A stretch of DNA of 64,000 nt from Mansonella perstans (GCA_037074765.1 JBAMDO010000072.1:124001-188000), one strand, 5' to 3'. Numbered from the stretch's first letter, positions 32,726 to 45,927 are shown. Numbers and translations: made by a program. The notes: generated by a model not told the origin, from the letters alone.

Positions 32726-34839
32726 ACTATAGACTGTATTAGACGAAAAGTAACATACTAATATGCAACTAAATTCGACGAATGATATAATAACAGCGCT
32801 TTAAAACTTTGACTTACATTTGAATTGCAAAATTAAAATAATTAAAACAATACAATATTCAATCATAACAGCTGACAGTATAAGAAGTAATCTTAAATTC
32901 CTGTAAGTTGCATTCCTGTTGAATTAAACTACTTCTGTAAGAATTTGCAGTGACAAAGTTCGTTGTTTTTGTGTTCTGTGCTAACCAATTTCAGGAAGTG
33001 ACTTTTTACACCTTTTCACGTAATGGACAACGTAAATTGACAGATATGAGTTATTATGACAATAATTCTAAAATTCGTCAGGGTAAAACTCAAAAATGAG
33101 TTTTTTTTAACCGTTGACTAAATTCGAAGTGTTAAGCGAAGAGAGCCGATTGATTCTATAACAGCACCAGATTTTTTTTTAAAATTTTGCTGACTTTTTT
33201 GAAAAGCAACTGGCCCTATAGAAAAGTCAAGTTTGCATTTCGCCGAAATCGGCTATAGCTCTCAAATGGTTCTCATTCGGAAACGTCGTTTTTCAAGACA
33301 TCGGGAAAAGCGAATGCGGAACAATTGGAAGCAAGAAAGCAATTATGTGACCAATTTTTTGTTTTTGCATAGCTAATTTTAAACAAACGTTTCAACAACA
33401 AAAATAGGTTCAGGCAAATTGCAAAGGAAACATATTCGTTCTTCCCAGAAAACAAACGCTCTACAATGGATACACAAAATTGACAAGGTACAGTAATTAA
33501 GCTGGTTAATTATAATGTTTTCCACTATTATATGCAGAATCATACCGTAATCACAACAAGATTGTTGCTCTACGATCCGATTTTTTGCGATAAACCGTAC
33601 TTCTCTCTTTTTTCTGTGTTCTGTGCTTTTCCATGCTTCAGTTAAGAGGGACAAATATAAAATCAACTGCTTTCATTGAGCTTACTTGATTTCAGAAATA
33701 CTAATAACGGAGCAATTGGACAGGTTTTACAATAGGACATGATGAAGCAACAAAGCAGTTGAGGCAAATTAGTTTTGATTAAACGACAAATTATTTGGAA
33801 GTTTCTGTTTTGATTTTCAAACAAAACAAATGTAAATACTATTTGAGATGAATTAAACAAATGGTAAAATCTTAAGATCAGGATTTTGTTTCCCGGAAAA
33901 AGCAAAAGAGTGAACGGATGGATTCACCAAAAATCTTAGAATACACGCATTTCAAAAAATTATTGCGATGAAACGCAAATCGCAGAAAGAAATGTTCCAA
34001 TTGTTCCGCAGATTTTATAACTCACAAGTATAAACTTGATATGAAGGATGAAATAAAGAGTTTGACGAAGGCGGTTCCTTTAAACTACGATTTTATTCGA
34101 AAAAGGTTCCCAACTGTGATAAACTTGTTCTTCCTATTCTGCGTCATATATGCTTTTTTTCTCTAACTATCACTTTCGATGGCTAACAAAATTTTGAAAT
34201 GACAAGTAGCTTTGCTCAAAAATTTAAATATGGACTCTAAATAACTAGAAAAGGTGTTCGCTGATTAGGTCTGATTATTGAATGGAACTAGGCAAGAAAG
34301 TCCTGGTGATAGCCTTTACGCTTCGGGAATTAAAACTCAATAAATTAATTAAAAAGCACTTTTACAAGAAGTACCTTGTAATAATTTCCCTAATAATGAC
34401 CGAATTAATTTTTAGAGAAGGAGATCTTCTAGTAAAATAAACAACGGTATTAGATTTTAATAAATTCCAAAAAAGCAAATTTTGAAATATTATGAACGCC
34501 AGAAAAACAATTATTTCTCAATAATCATATTATCCCAGTATTTCAGTCTTTTTTAAATTACTGACTTTAATTAAAAATTATTTAATAAAATTATCCTAAA
34601 AATTAATAATTATAATCGACCAATTGTCAGGAGATTAATTTAATTTTCTTCAATCTTTAACTTATTGACCAATATGGGCACTGTAAAATATGACAGAGCT
34701 ACGAACTTTGAAGACAATAATTTGTGTCACATATATTTACGACATATTTTTAAAATTTATTCAGCTCACAAAGCCCACACCAAGCAAAATTTTGTATGTT
34801 ATATTACAAATTTAATTTCGCACAGTGATTTAACGGCAT
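32726..34839. repeat. GY exon 1 remnant, block R1 and 3' flank of copy F
   Basis: 32726-32900 is a GY exon 1/intron remnant on the minus strand without exons 2 and 3. 33080-34010 is a full copy of R1, mirrored by 23330-24250. 34010-34839 is inter-unit repeat plus the flank typical of subfamily E/F. No functional gene supported. Confidence 0.5.
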
Positions 34840-35433
34840 TTAAAAAGTAAAATAATTAAATAAGATAATAGTAATACTGATAGGGAAAGTTACCATAATA
34901 AGGGTATAGTTTATGGTATCAATGGTACCCAGAATATACAGTCCATCTCATGCAGTCCCTGCGTACCCACTGCAGTAGAGATAAATGCTATAATAAGCGC
35001 TGCAGTAGGAATAAGATTATCGCAAGTTATTTCCATATGCGCTGCCAAAAAGGTAATCCCTTCACCAGCACCAACTGCAGCAACTGATCATACTGATTAG
35101 GTTGATTTGCTTTTTCAAGTCCTGTTATTGTGTTATCATTATAATTGAATTAGTGAAGTTTACGATAGTTTTTATTTAAAAAATTGATGCTTAAATCAAT
35201 ATTGTTTTCACTTATATACAAGATGCATCGCGTAATAAGGCGCGATCGCCTACAGCATTGTTATTGAACGTTTAGAGCTCTTGCTTGTACACGTGTTTGA
35301 GCCGTTGACAATACTGTGTTAAAGGAGAAGTAATACATTAATAGATAAACTGAATGAATAATATTACAATAAACATTTTAATTTACATTATTGTCAAAGC
35401 AATCAAATATTTAGTGGCAACAAATGACAACAT
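34840..35433 (-). pseudogene. GY-family pseudogene F (divergent subfamily)
   Basis: Minus strand, sister of pseudogene E. Exon 1 ATG at 35433 (MLSFVATKYLIAL type). The exon 2 equivalent near 35270-35330 keeps an outline of the SIAETDAQ region. The exon 3 equivalent (34840 to about 35155) has several stops and no intact Tyr-rich tail. Together with E and the lone exon 1 at 23.14 kb it defines a subfamily with no functional member in this window. Confidence 0.6.
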
Positions 35434-37636
35434 AACAAGTAATCTGAAATTCCTGGAAATGTGTACAAATATCGTTTTATTACAACAAGATTCACATCTT
35501 TGTTGCATCAATGTTGAATATAAAGCGTTGTGTTATGTCAGAAGATAAGCGTGCTAATTAACCGATTGATGATCCTTATGCCATAAATAATCTTAAAGCG
35601 CTATTTTGTCAGGATCTCAAATAACCTCGAGTTGTAAAATTTGCTATTAAGTAGAAAAAAAATTCAGCTTCAAGAAGAAGATGACCATTGCCAATCTTTT
35701 TTTTATTGATCAGCTAAAAACTGAATGTGGAAATTTACGGTACTGAGATCAATGATATATATAAGTTCGTTGAATTATAAAAAAAGAGAAAAAGTGAAGT
35801 AGAAAATGATGCAAATATGACTTCATAATTCATTTGTAATATCTGACTGTTGACTTAAAGCTCTTGTTTCATAAACAGCTTAATCGATATCGTGATGGGA
35901 GAATATAGCAATTATCGACTCGTTGTGCATCTAAAATAGAAATGAGGAATCCGAAAATTCGCTAAATTTCGCAGAGCAATGATTTCAATGTTCGAAGAGA
36001 CGTGATTTGTATGGTGGATTAAACAGATTTTTATTTTCCGGAAAGAGATAAGAAAAACGAACTAATAGAAGAACAGACAAATGATCGCAGAATATATGTT
36101 ATTTAAACAATCTTTATGTTGATATCCTATTGTTTGGAGCATTTTATGTTTTTCTGATGATAGCACACATTTGATGGGAAGGATAGAGTAAAGTGATTAA
36201 AGAAAACGGTTCCTTGCAAACTACGAATTTCATTCGAAATAAAGTTCGATAAATTCATAACTTCGATAAATTTGTTTTCTCCTTTTTCAATCACTGCAAT
36301 CTTTTCCTCTAATCCAAGCATCACTTTTGACGGTAACCCAAATTTTCAAATGATATGGAAAAATTAGTTGAAGATCTGAACTGAATTCTTCCTGACTGTC
36401 AAAACTGTTTGTTGTTTTAGGACTGATTAGGAATAAAATGTAGTGTCAGAAGAAAGATGCCTTAACATCCACACTTCATGAGATGTTCCATAATAGAAGA
36501 ATTACACATAAGGTTATTAAAATTTCTCGTGTATAATATTTAAGAGAAAGAGGAAATAATGTGCGTATCTTGTATCGCCAACTGAAATGATATTAATGCA
36601 TAAGCAAAAAAATAAAAGGTGATGATAGTCACTTTTTCTAATGTTTAGTTGAGTCATTAGTAGAAAAGAAAAGCGATAAAAGAAAGAATTAAACGAAAAA
36701 CGAATTAATGATTGCCTATAAGAGTGATATGAACAAAAGAGATGTGTCGATAATCGAAATTCGTCAAGGCATTCCTCAGAAAATGAGCGGAAGGGAGAGA
36801 CAGACATTTATATCAGTGATATACCATTGTAATTACGCATATTAATTTCAATCACAGATTAATTCATCATAAAATAATCCTTTCGCTCAGTTTTTTATAG
36901 TTACTGTAACAATTCCGGAAGTGTAGCCATCATTTAATTTATTTTGATTTCAACTGAGGATATAAAAAGACAATTAACCGCTGAATACTTCCTTTTACAA
37001 TTGCTTGCGCGTCAGTGATTGCAACGAAGTGGAAGTGGAATAATGCAGTGCAATTTTTTTATTTTTTCTTTCCTACTCGAATTTTCAAATGTATTTTTCT
37101 ATTTCAACAAATAAATCTCCATCTCAATTTTTTTCTACAAACAAATACATCTACAAGTACATTTTTCTCCCTATCAATGACCAATTCTCCCTATCAATGA
37201 CCAATTTTCTCCCTATCAATGACCAATTTTTTCATTCATTGATTGAATTGTCAAATTAATTTTTAGAGAAAGTATCACTCTATGCTAGATGGAGCATGAC
37301 CAGCACTTATTGGCTACACAAAGTAAACAAGAATGACCGTTCATAAGGCACGCTTCAACAGAAATTATTTAACAAGTTCAGCCTTTCTGGTAATAAATTT
37401 TAAAGAATTCCAAGAACAAAAAATAGGAATACTGTGCAATTTTTAATTACATTGCTATTACAATATTTTAACCATCTAGTGAGTAGCTGACAATAAAACT
37501 AGCCAATTACCAATAGTTTCATTTTTTCTTTTTTTTTTGCACTTTGCAAACTATTAGTCAGTCGTGGATACTGCAAAATATGACAGAGCTATGATTATAT
37601 CGAATTTAGTTGCTTGTTAATCTTTAGCTATTTTAG
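35434..37636. repeat. Right outer arm of the palindrome
   Basis: 35434-36324 mirrors 22254-23140; 36840-37600 mirrors 21340-22080. 36330-36840 includes a 96-codon minus-strand frame (36517-36807) with no recognisable domain, unsupported by conservation. A 20-22 bp unit (TCTCCCTATCAATGACCAAT) is repeated three times at about 37166-37227, versus once in other copies. Confidence 0.5.
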
Positions 37637-38720
37637 CACAGTATTATCAATCGCTGAAACAGATGCACAGTTCACTTTAAATGTGCGATCGTTCAACGGT
37701 AACAGAGCAAGCGACAACGTATGTGTCGGGAAACTTTTTGTCTCGTAGCACAGTCGAATTTCAAACTTGGGCAATTAAACCTTTAATTAGAAGAATTGGA
37801 TAACGCGAGAGATACAGGACAATTATAAACAATGCATCAATAACGCAAATTTAATGGTAACATTATTAATATGATAAAAAGCCGTGATAATAATAAGAAC
37901 AGAACCAGTCGTTGGTGTGAATAGACTAAAAATGGTAGTGGTGGAAGGATTGATAGTAGTAGAAGAGAGGGGATTGATACTGTACATAAATGGTAACTGA
38001 GGATTGGAGGCGTAGAAAAGCTAGTCGTAACAAGCTGAGTTAAAACGAACTGAAACTCACAAAGAGAAATCCTTTATAAAGGTATGATTTAAAAAGCACA
38101 ATACATTACATGTAAGCGTAATCTTCAAACAAAGAATCGTAGAATATAGTTACACAATGAAAAAGAGGATAAATAAATCATCATTTCATACACACAACGA
38201 AACAATCTTTGTGTGAGAAACCTTTATCTGGAAATATCCTTAACAACTATTAATTTTGCAATTGTTCAGGATCAGATTTTATTTTGTTTCTTTCCATGGC
38301 CTTAGGCATTGTTAACACGAGCAGTTTAGTTGTATCCAACATATCCTCGCTGTAGTCGACATTTAACATAATTCGGTTGTTCCGACAGTATGTTTCATAT
38401 CTCTTATTAATGCTCATTTAAGTGTTAAATTTCCCAATGAGAGCTTACTTTAAATTTTAATTGTTAAACAATAACGATGATGGAGTATCGAGTCCTACTT
38501 TTTATGAACGCCGGGTGATGCTGGATGCCCAAGAAGTCAGCCGAATGTTAGTTACTTTGTGGACTTCTGTATTTGGTACTGTATGGATTTATTGTTTGGG
38601 ACACTGCTCCAGAAACTCCTTCAGCTCCTTTTTCTCGAAAATTTCCCCTTTCTCTTTTTCCCACTTCACCTGGACATTATTACTTCTCCTTCTTCGCCTG
38701 GATAATAATTGGCAGCGTTA
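37637..38720 (+). pseudogene. GY-family pseudogene K, chimeric
   Basis: Exon 2 at 37637-37718 is intact (TVLSIAETDAQFTLNVRSFN, good GTATGT donor), but exon 1 is absent. About 650 bp later a second exon 2 tail with its own GTATGT donor (near 38370-38388) leads to an exon 3 at 38461 whose acceptor is TTTTAA instead of TTTTAG. Exon 3 begins LLNNNDDGVSSPTFYERR, related to copy A, and shows a frameshift before a Pro/Ser-rich part. At 38715 the sequence changes to the 5' flank of a minus-strand GY unit. The locus is two partial units fused. Confidence 0.6.
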
Positions 38721-40269
38721 TAAGTAATTCCTGTAATTATATAAATTTGTTAATTATATAGATTTGTAAAAAATTCACGTTATCGTTTGCATTGCTGTTA
38801 AATAAAACTACTTCTGTGACAATTCGCAGTGAAGAAGTTTGTTGTTTTTGTGTTTTGCTATAGCGAATTTCAGGAATGCTTTTCACACATTAGTGGATAA
38901 CGTAAATTGGCAAAAATGAGTTATTATGAGGATAATTTTCAAAGTGTTAAACGAGGAGAGCCGATTAATTTTAGATAAAGCATACAACTCTGATAGCGCC
39001 GGATTTCGCTATTCCATTTGGTTCTCTCTCATTCGGACGTCATCTTTCAAGGCGTCAAGAAAACCGAATATGGAACAATTGGAAGCAATAAAGAGAGATT
39101 GTAATTGCTCGAGCAATTCTCTGTTTTCGCACTTTTTTTCAAGTTTCAACGGCAAAAGCAAACTGAGCAAGCAAAGGAAACAATATTTTTCCTTTCCAGA
39201 AAACAATCCTGCTATCACGGATCCATAAAAGACACGAATGACAGTAATGCTCCTCTATTACATGTAGAATCTTGTTCACTGTAATCACCACTTCACCGTA
39301 TTTACCACAAGATTTTTGTTTTTCGATCCGATTTCATCGTCAAATCTAGTTCTCTCTTTCGTTTTCTCTGTAATTTTATAAATTGTTGTGGTGATTACGA
39401 TGGACAAAATTCGATACATAATAGGGGATGAAACAGACACTGCTCTCTATTCTTGTTGTTGTTATCTAATAATTGGTTCTTACGCTAATTTCATCTTATT
39501 CTTACCGATAACACTTGGCAACATGGAATTGTGTTTACTACGATGGCCACCTCTACTACAACAAGATTCATTATCAATATTGATGTTTTTTTTTTCTCAG
39601 ATTTTTTCTCAAACCTTATCATGACGATGCATCTTCTCATTATTATTTCCTAAAAGTTTCAAATAAAATGATATGTGGACAACAATTAGTAATTTGAAAA
39701 TTTTTACGAAATCTTGCTCTGCCGTTTTTTTCCTTCACTATTACTTTTCCTCTTTCTTCACTTTTAATTGAGGAATACTTTTTCTTTCACTTCCCATTTC
39801 TGTTCGGCAGTTTCAATTTCATGACACTGATTTATCAGTTCATTTAGCTGGTCAATTCCAAAATTCACCTTTCTTTTTTTTATCCACCATTTCTGCTTAT
39901 TGCTATCCATCATGAAATTCATTTAAGATTAATGAAATGAAATGGTCATTTATATTTGAAATGGATTGTGAAATGATTAGTAAAACGAATTGTCAAAGTT
40001 TGCAAATTGAAAGTATCAAATTCAAAAACTCTTTTAATTTCGTAGGAATGAAATTTTAAACATGTTTATTTAGTGAATTAATTTCTGCAAATATCGGGGT
40101 CATCTGAAAGAGAGAATATTGCTTTAGACGAAAGATTATTCAGTCAGTCATCAAACTATAGCTATTAGAACGTTGAAAATTAAATTAACGGTTCGGAATA
40201 CGCTGAAAAATACAAACAACGGAAAATTGGCAATTTCTAGCCAATGATTCCGAACCGCTTGCATAAATT
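38721..40269. repeat. 5' flank remnant, block R2 and flank of O2
   Basis: 38721-38900 is GY 5' flank without a gene. 38930-39600 is block R2 (direct copy of 15090-15670); its MKQT frame at 39428 stops after 13 codons. 39600-40270 has no recognisable gene. An 11-bp inverted repeat (CGGTTCGGAAT 40189-40199, ATTCCGAACCG 40247-40257) could form a hairpin. Confidence 0.45.
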
Positions 40270-40996
40270 ATTTAACAGTTGGAGCAAAGATATATTAATA
40301 TTCGATAAGAATATGTACTTATGACATGATGGCGTTGTATGTGAATGATTTTGAAATTAACAAGGTAATAAAGTCAAATAATATTTGCATGTATTCGTCA
40401 AGTAAATTAATTAGTTTAATTGAAATACTTCAGTAGATAAATAATTGAAAGTATATGTATTTTGAAAGATTTTTCATCAAATCTTAAGCTTCTCTTGCTG
40501 TTTTGGGCATCATTATTAGAGAAATCAAAAGAAGTACGAGAATTTTTCCTTCAAATATTTAAGCAGGTGTTTGTGAGCTTTTTAATAGCAAAAAAAATAG
40601 ATTAGCGTAATTTTTTCAGAGTTACAAAAATGATATTATTCATTCAAACAAGTAGTTTCTTGATGAAATTATGCTTTTAAATTTAAATTCGGTTATGAAA
40701 AAATAAAATGAATTCTTCGATGAACAATGCGAAACATCGTTTTTGTGCCATGTAATTAAAGAATGAATATGACAAGGGAGTAGAAAAAGTCGAAAGAAAA
40801 TGATATGAAACAAAGTTTTATGATAACTATGAATTTTCAGTTTTTAAATCGTCAAATGGATACTGTAATGAACATTTCTTGTCTGAATGTATCAAAAATA
40901 TTTCTGAGTGAAAATCAACTTCAAATCCAAGCTGGCAAATTCCTTCGCTGGTATGATAGAAAGCTTTTTCGAAATCTGTTCGCTTTTTTCATTTAA
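40270..40996 (+). pseudogene. Orphan family O2, degraded copy 2
   Basis: Direct copy of 18431-19090. Stretches reading NDFEINKVIKSNNICMYSS and EYDKGVEKVERK, and FSVFKSSNGYCNEHFLSECI, are visible but broken by stops. Here GGGAGT replaces the GTGAGT of copy 1, so EYDKG reads through. The 3' end is shorter than in copies 1 and 3. Confidence 0.45.
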
Positions 40997-41908
40997 AAGT
41001 GTAAAATCGTAAATAGTTTTTTCTGGTACAAAAATATGAATGTAAATCATTGCTTTATTTCATTTAAATTTGGCTAGAAAATGCATCTGAAAACACTGAT
41101 ATTATTCGAACCATACTGTTGCAGTGTATGTTGAAATACTGTAATTACTATAAAATAAATGATATAATATTTGTAAATAACAATTAGCGACATTTATTAC
41201 AGGTCCATAGAAATTTGATGAGTAAATTCCCAACATTTAAAACATCATAGATACAAAATTTTAACTGGCAACTTTTTTCAATTCAATAATCAGACCTAAT
41301 CAACAAGGAGTCTTTCTAGTAATTAAGAGTTCACATTTAGATTCTTAAGCAACAGTTCCTTGACAATTCAAAATTTTGTTAGCCATCGAAAGTGATACTT
41401 AGAGGAAAAAAGCACATATGACGTAGAATAGGAAAAACAAATTTACCATAGTCTTAATGACGAATTCGAAAAAAATCGTAGTTTTTAAGGAACTATCTTC
41501 GCCCAACTCTTTATTTCTTTCTTCATTTGAAATTTATATCAATAAATCATAACCGAATTCGGCGAAACCCAAACTTTACTTTTTTTTAAAACCAATTGCC
41601 TTTTAGAAAAGACAAAGAAATCTATTGTTACCAGTTTTGTGAATCATACAAAATCAATCGACTGTTCTCGCTCGACACTTTCAATTTAGCTCGACGGTGA
41701 AATCATGCTCATTATAACTCATGTTTGCCAGTTCACATTGTTCATTAATGCGTGATAAAGTCACCTTCTGAAAGTCATTGGAACAGAACACAAAGGAAAC
41801 AAACTTCTTTACTCCTTAAAATACTTCTTTTATTCAGCATAAATGCACCCGCAGACGTAAACTTTTTTACAATTTTGAAAATTTATATAATTGCAGGAAT
41901 TATTTATT
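40997..41908. promoter_or_regulatory. Inter-unit repeat and 5' block of GY gene L
   Basis: 41000-41780 is inter-unit repeat, a direct copy of 19800-20520. 41790-41908 is the conserved GY 5' block with the TATA-like TTTATATAATTGCAGG ending 11 nt before the ATG at 41909, as in gene H. Confidence 0.35.
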
Positions 41909-42476
41909 ATGCTGTCAGTTGTTTCGATTGAGTATTTCATTGCTTTAACAATGTAAGTTAAAATCTTAAAGTGCTATTATCACATCATTCATTGAGTTAA
42001 TTTGCCTATTAATGTGTTACTTCTCATTTAGCATAGTATTATCAATCGCTGAAACAGATGCACAGCTGTTCGAATTAAATCTGTTCTCGTACAACAATAA
42101 CAGGGCGGTCGATAACGTATGTTTCATATCTCTTATTAGTGTTCATTTAAATGTTAATGTTCCTAGTGAGAGCTTATTTTAAATATATTTCTTATTAGTG
42201 TTCATTTAAATGTTAATGTTCCTAGTGAGAGTTTATTTTAAATTTTAGCCGTTGAACGTCGTCCGACCAGATCCACCACGCCCAGGAAATCTTGGACGCC
42301 GAAGAGGTCAGCAGACTTTTTTCCTTGGTGCTGGTCTGGGTTTTCTTGCAGGAAGCGTATTTGGTACAGGCTTCTCCAGCCCCTTTTTGCCACAATATTT
42401 TGGTTATCCGTACTATCCTGGATACCCGTACTACGGTGGATATTCATATCCTTATAGCTATTATTATATTGGCTAA
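41909..42476 (+). CDS. GY-family secreted protein L
   Basis: Intact plus-strand gene: exon 1 41909-41952, exon 2 42032-42116, exon 3 42249-42476, 118 residues. Signal peptide MLSVVSIEYFIALT into IVLSIAETDAQL. The mature part reads LFELNLFSYNNNRAVDN, an Arg/Pro linker (RPGNLGRRRGQQ), LGAGLGFLAGSVFGTGFSS and a tail YPYYPGYPYYGGYSYPYSYY ending YIG. Intron 2 contains a perfect-looking 59-bp tandem duplication (first unit from about 42132, second from 42191). The locus is a direct copy of the gene H segment 21.25 kb upstream. Confidence 0.85.
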
Positions 42477-42996
42477 TTGTTTTATTTTCTCCAAAAACAT
42501 TTCTATCATTGCACGGACTTAAATTTGCAAAAAAATACAAAATATTATTGGGCATTATCTTGGGTCATTACACTGTTTCATAAGCAAGTATGAAACAGAA
42601 TGTAAACTGAATGAATCTATGCGAAATTTCGTAGCTCTGTGATATTTTGCAGTATCCATGCTGACTAGTGATTTGCAAACTGCAGTAAATGAATCTATTG
42701 GTAGTTTTATTGTCAGTTATTCACTAAATAATTAAAATTGTAGTAGTAACGTAATTAAAAAATAATTGTACAGTATTTCTATGTTTTTGTTCTTAGAATT
42801 TTTTAAAATTTGATGCCAGAAAGGCTGAACTTGTTAAATAGTTTTTGTTGAAGCAGAATAATACTGTGAATTACATGTGCTTTATGAACGGTCATTCTAG
42901 TTTACTTTGTGTAGTCAACAAGTACTGGTCATACTCCATCTGGCATAGAATGATACTTTCTCTAAAAATTAATTTAATTGACAATTCAATCAGTGA
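42477..42996. repeat. 3' flank of gene L
   Basis: No gene. GY 3' flank on the plus strand; the AATAAA of other copies is altered here (CTGAATGAAT at about 42607-42616). It is cut off at about 43030 by orphan family O2. Confidence 0.5.
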
Positions 42997-43823
42997 ATGA
43001 AAAAATTGGTCATTGATAGGGAAATTAGAGAAATGCGTCGTTTTTGTGCCATGCAAGTGAAGAATGAGTATGATAAGGGAGTAAAAAGTAGCATAAGTAT
43101 GTTAATATTCGATAAGAATATTACTTATGACATGATGGCGTTGTATGTGAATGATTTTGAAATTAACAAGGTAATAAAGTCAAGTAATATTGGCTTATAT
43201 TCGTCAAATAAATTAAGAAGTTTAATGAAAATATTTCAGTGGATGAATAATTGAAAATATATGTATTTTAAAAGATTTTTCTTCAAATTTTAAGCCTCTT
43301 TTGTTACTTTGGGCATCGTTATTAAAAAATCAAAAGAAGTACGAAAATTTTTCCTTCAAATATTTAAACAGGTGTTTGTGAGTTTTTTAATAGCGAAAAA
43401 AATAGATTAGCGTAATTTTTTCAGGGTTACAAAAATGACATTATTCATTCAAACAAGTAGTTTCTTGATGAAATTATATTTTTAAATTTGAATTTGGTTA
43501 TGAAAAAATAAAATGAATTCTTCGATAAACAATGTGAAGCATCGTTTTTGTGCCATGTAATTAAAGAATGAATATGACATATGAAAAAAAAAAGTTTTAT
43601 GATAACTATGAATTTTCAGTTTTTAGGTTGTCAAATGGACATTATAATGAACAGTTCTTGTCTAAATGCATCAAAAAATAAAAAAAAAATTTTTTAAGTG
43701 CAAATCAACTTCAAATCTAAACTGGCAACCTTGGTATGACAAAAAGCTTTTTCGTAGTCTGTTTGGCATTATCAGCGGTAATTCGTTTATATATCTATAC
43801 ACAAGTAAGTTGAAAAAGAATTA
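42997..43823 (+). pseudogene. Orphan family O2, copy 3
   Basis: The best-preserved 5' part: 43033-43254 is open and reads RRFCAMQVKNEYDKGVKSSI, then MLIFDKNITYDMMALYVNDF and IKSSNIGLYSSNKLRSLMKI, ending in a stop. 43310-43415 (KSKEVRKFFLQIFKQVFVSF) and 43610-43800 (broken FSVFKS region, then WYDKKLFRSLFGIISGNSFI) follow. The FCA-QVKNEYDKG motif appears here ahead of the segment that it follows in copies 1 and 2, so the unit is rearranged or the motif occurs twice in the gene. Confidence 0.45.
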
Positions 43824-45927
43824 ATTTACTTTATAGCGGTAGCAGACGGTGCATTTGCTATCTATCTTTGTGCGCTATTTTACATTTCTTATTATTAGCA
43901 TGTAGAGTTTGGAATAATTCACATAAAACATCAACATGTCATCAATTACATATTCTCATCGAATATTAATATATTTTTACTCCGATGGTTGAACAATCAA
44001 TGCGAGCGATCCGGAATCGTTGGCCAGAATTTGCCAATTTTTTTATTATTTGTAGTTTTCAGCGTATTCCGCACCGTTCAATTTAATTCAATTTTCAACG
44101 TTTTAATTTCAATATAGCTGTTCAAAAGTTCAAAAAGGTTCAAAGAGACACATGCAAATCACGACACCTGTTCCATCAGATTAAATCCAACCAATTAATT
44201 CATTATTTAGAGGTCTTATGTACTGCAAAAAATTTTTGATAAAATATTTCCTTGTAATTCTTCAAGCAAGCAAGTCATTTTAAATTAACCGAGTACTGCG
44301 CATTACTTTTAAATAAATTGATTGCAATAAGAAAAACGGATTGGAGCGAGGCCTCAAAATCTAATGGTTCTTTTATGCAAATTTTCCACAGATGAAATTC
44401 ATAGAAACTTACAAATGAACTAGATTTCAATTTACTTGGTCAAGTTTCTGCAACTGTAGGATTTACAAAGAAATCGGCAAATGGAAAGAAATGAAGTAGC
44501 GGCGAATGAAGGAAAATGATAATGTTCAGCTTCAGTAGAGAATGGCTACATGGCTTTTTTACATTTAAAAAGTGTGAAATCGTAAGCAGTTTTTTCTGGT
44601 CTACAAAAACATGAAGTATACCATCCTTGCTTTATTTAATTCGAATTTTAGGTAGAAAATGCATCTGAAAACATTGATATTTTTCAAAGCATACTGTTGC
44701 AATGCACGGTAGAAATACTGTTATTATTATAAAAGAAATGTTATAGTATCATTAATAATATTTAGCGGCATTTATTCCATAAAAAATTTAATGAGTAAAT
44801 TTCCAACATTTAAAACATCATAAATATTAAAATTTAACTGGCAGCTTTTTTCAATTCAATAATTAGACTAGTCATTAAGGAGTTTTTCTAGTCATTAAGA
44901 GTTCACATTTAGATTTTTCAGCAACGGTTCCTTGCCAATTCAAAATTCTGTCAGCCGTCGAAAGTGAAAACGTAGAGGAAAAAAGCACATATGACGTAGA
45001 ATAGGAAAAATAAGTTTACCATAGTGATAATGATGGACATTTTTCGAAAGAAGGCGTAGTTTTTAAGGAACCGTCTTCGCCCAACTCTTTATTTCTTTCT
45101 TCATATAAAAAATATACCAATGAGTCATAACGAATTCGGCAGAACCCAAACGTTGTTTTTTTTTAGGAAAGTTGCCTTTTTTTTTTCTACTGTTGCCAGT
45201 TTTGTGAATCATACAAAATCAATCGAATCTCTTCGATTAACACTTTCAATTTAGTCAACGGTGAAATCATTTTCATAATAACTCATGTTTGCCGGTTTAC
45301 GTTGTCCATTAATGCGTGAAAAAAACCTGCTGAAGATTTCTCTGTCTTTTTTTAAAAGACAATTAGCCCTAAGGAAAAGTAAAGTTTGCGCTTTTCCAAA
45401 TTCGGTGTGGCTCACTGGTACACGTTTGGTGTGAAGGAAGAAACAAAGAGTTGGACGGAGATGATTTTTCTAAAAACTACGATTTTATTTGAAGTTCTCA
45501 ACTGTGATAAACCTGTTCCTCCTTTATGCGTCATAGGTGCTTTTTTCCTTTAAACATTACCTTCGACGGCTAAAAAAGTTTTGAAAGGGCAAGGAAGCAT
45601 TGTTCAAAACTCTAAATGTGAACTCTTAATGACTAGAAAAGATGCTTTTTGATTGTGCTTGATTACTGAATGCAAAAAAACTCCAGGTGAATAACCTAAT
45701 ATGATGCTCTGGGAATTAAAATTCAACAATTGAGTGGTTTTTGAGCAGGTTAGAATTCACTGCCTCCTTCATTTTCGAGATTTCATTCGCTTAAAATGAC
45801 TTTATTTAATTAAAGAGCATCTGTACAAGGAACAGATTGTTATAACTTTCCTATTATGATCGAGTTGATTCTTGGAGGATGAACAACAGTTTAAAAAATT
45901 CCAAAAAAGCAAATTTTAAAGTATTAT
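43824..45927. repeat. Copy of the 19.2-20.5 kb segment joined to inter-unit repeat
   Basis: 43824-45330 is a direct copy of 19174-20520. It includes at 44270-44620 a minus-strand O3 frame with one internal TGA (PTVAET then stop then PSKLKSSSFVSFYEF). No GY gene follows: at about 45340 the sequence switches to inter-unit repeat that is shared with 55190-55790. Confidence 0.5.

Noticed and set aside
36517..36807. A 96-codon minus-strand frame
   Set aside because: Not kept in related segments and no recognisable domain; AT-rich repeats here give such frames by chance.
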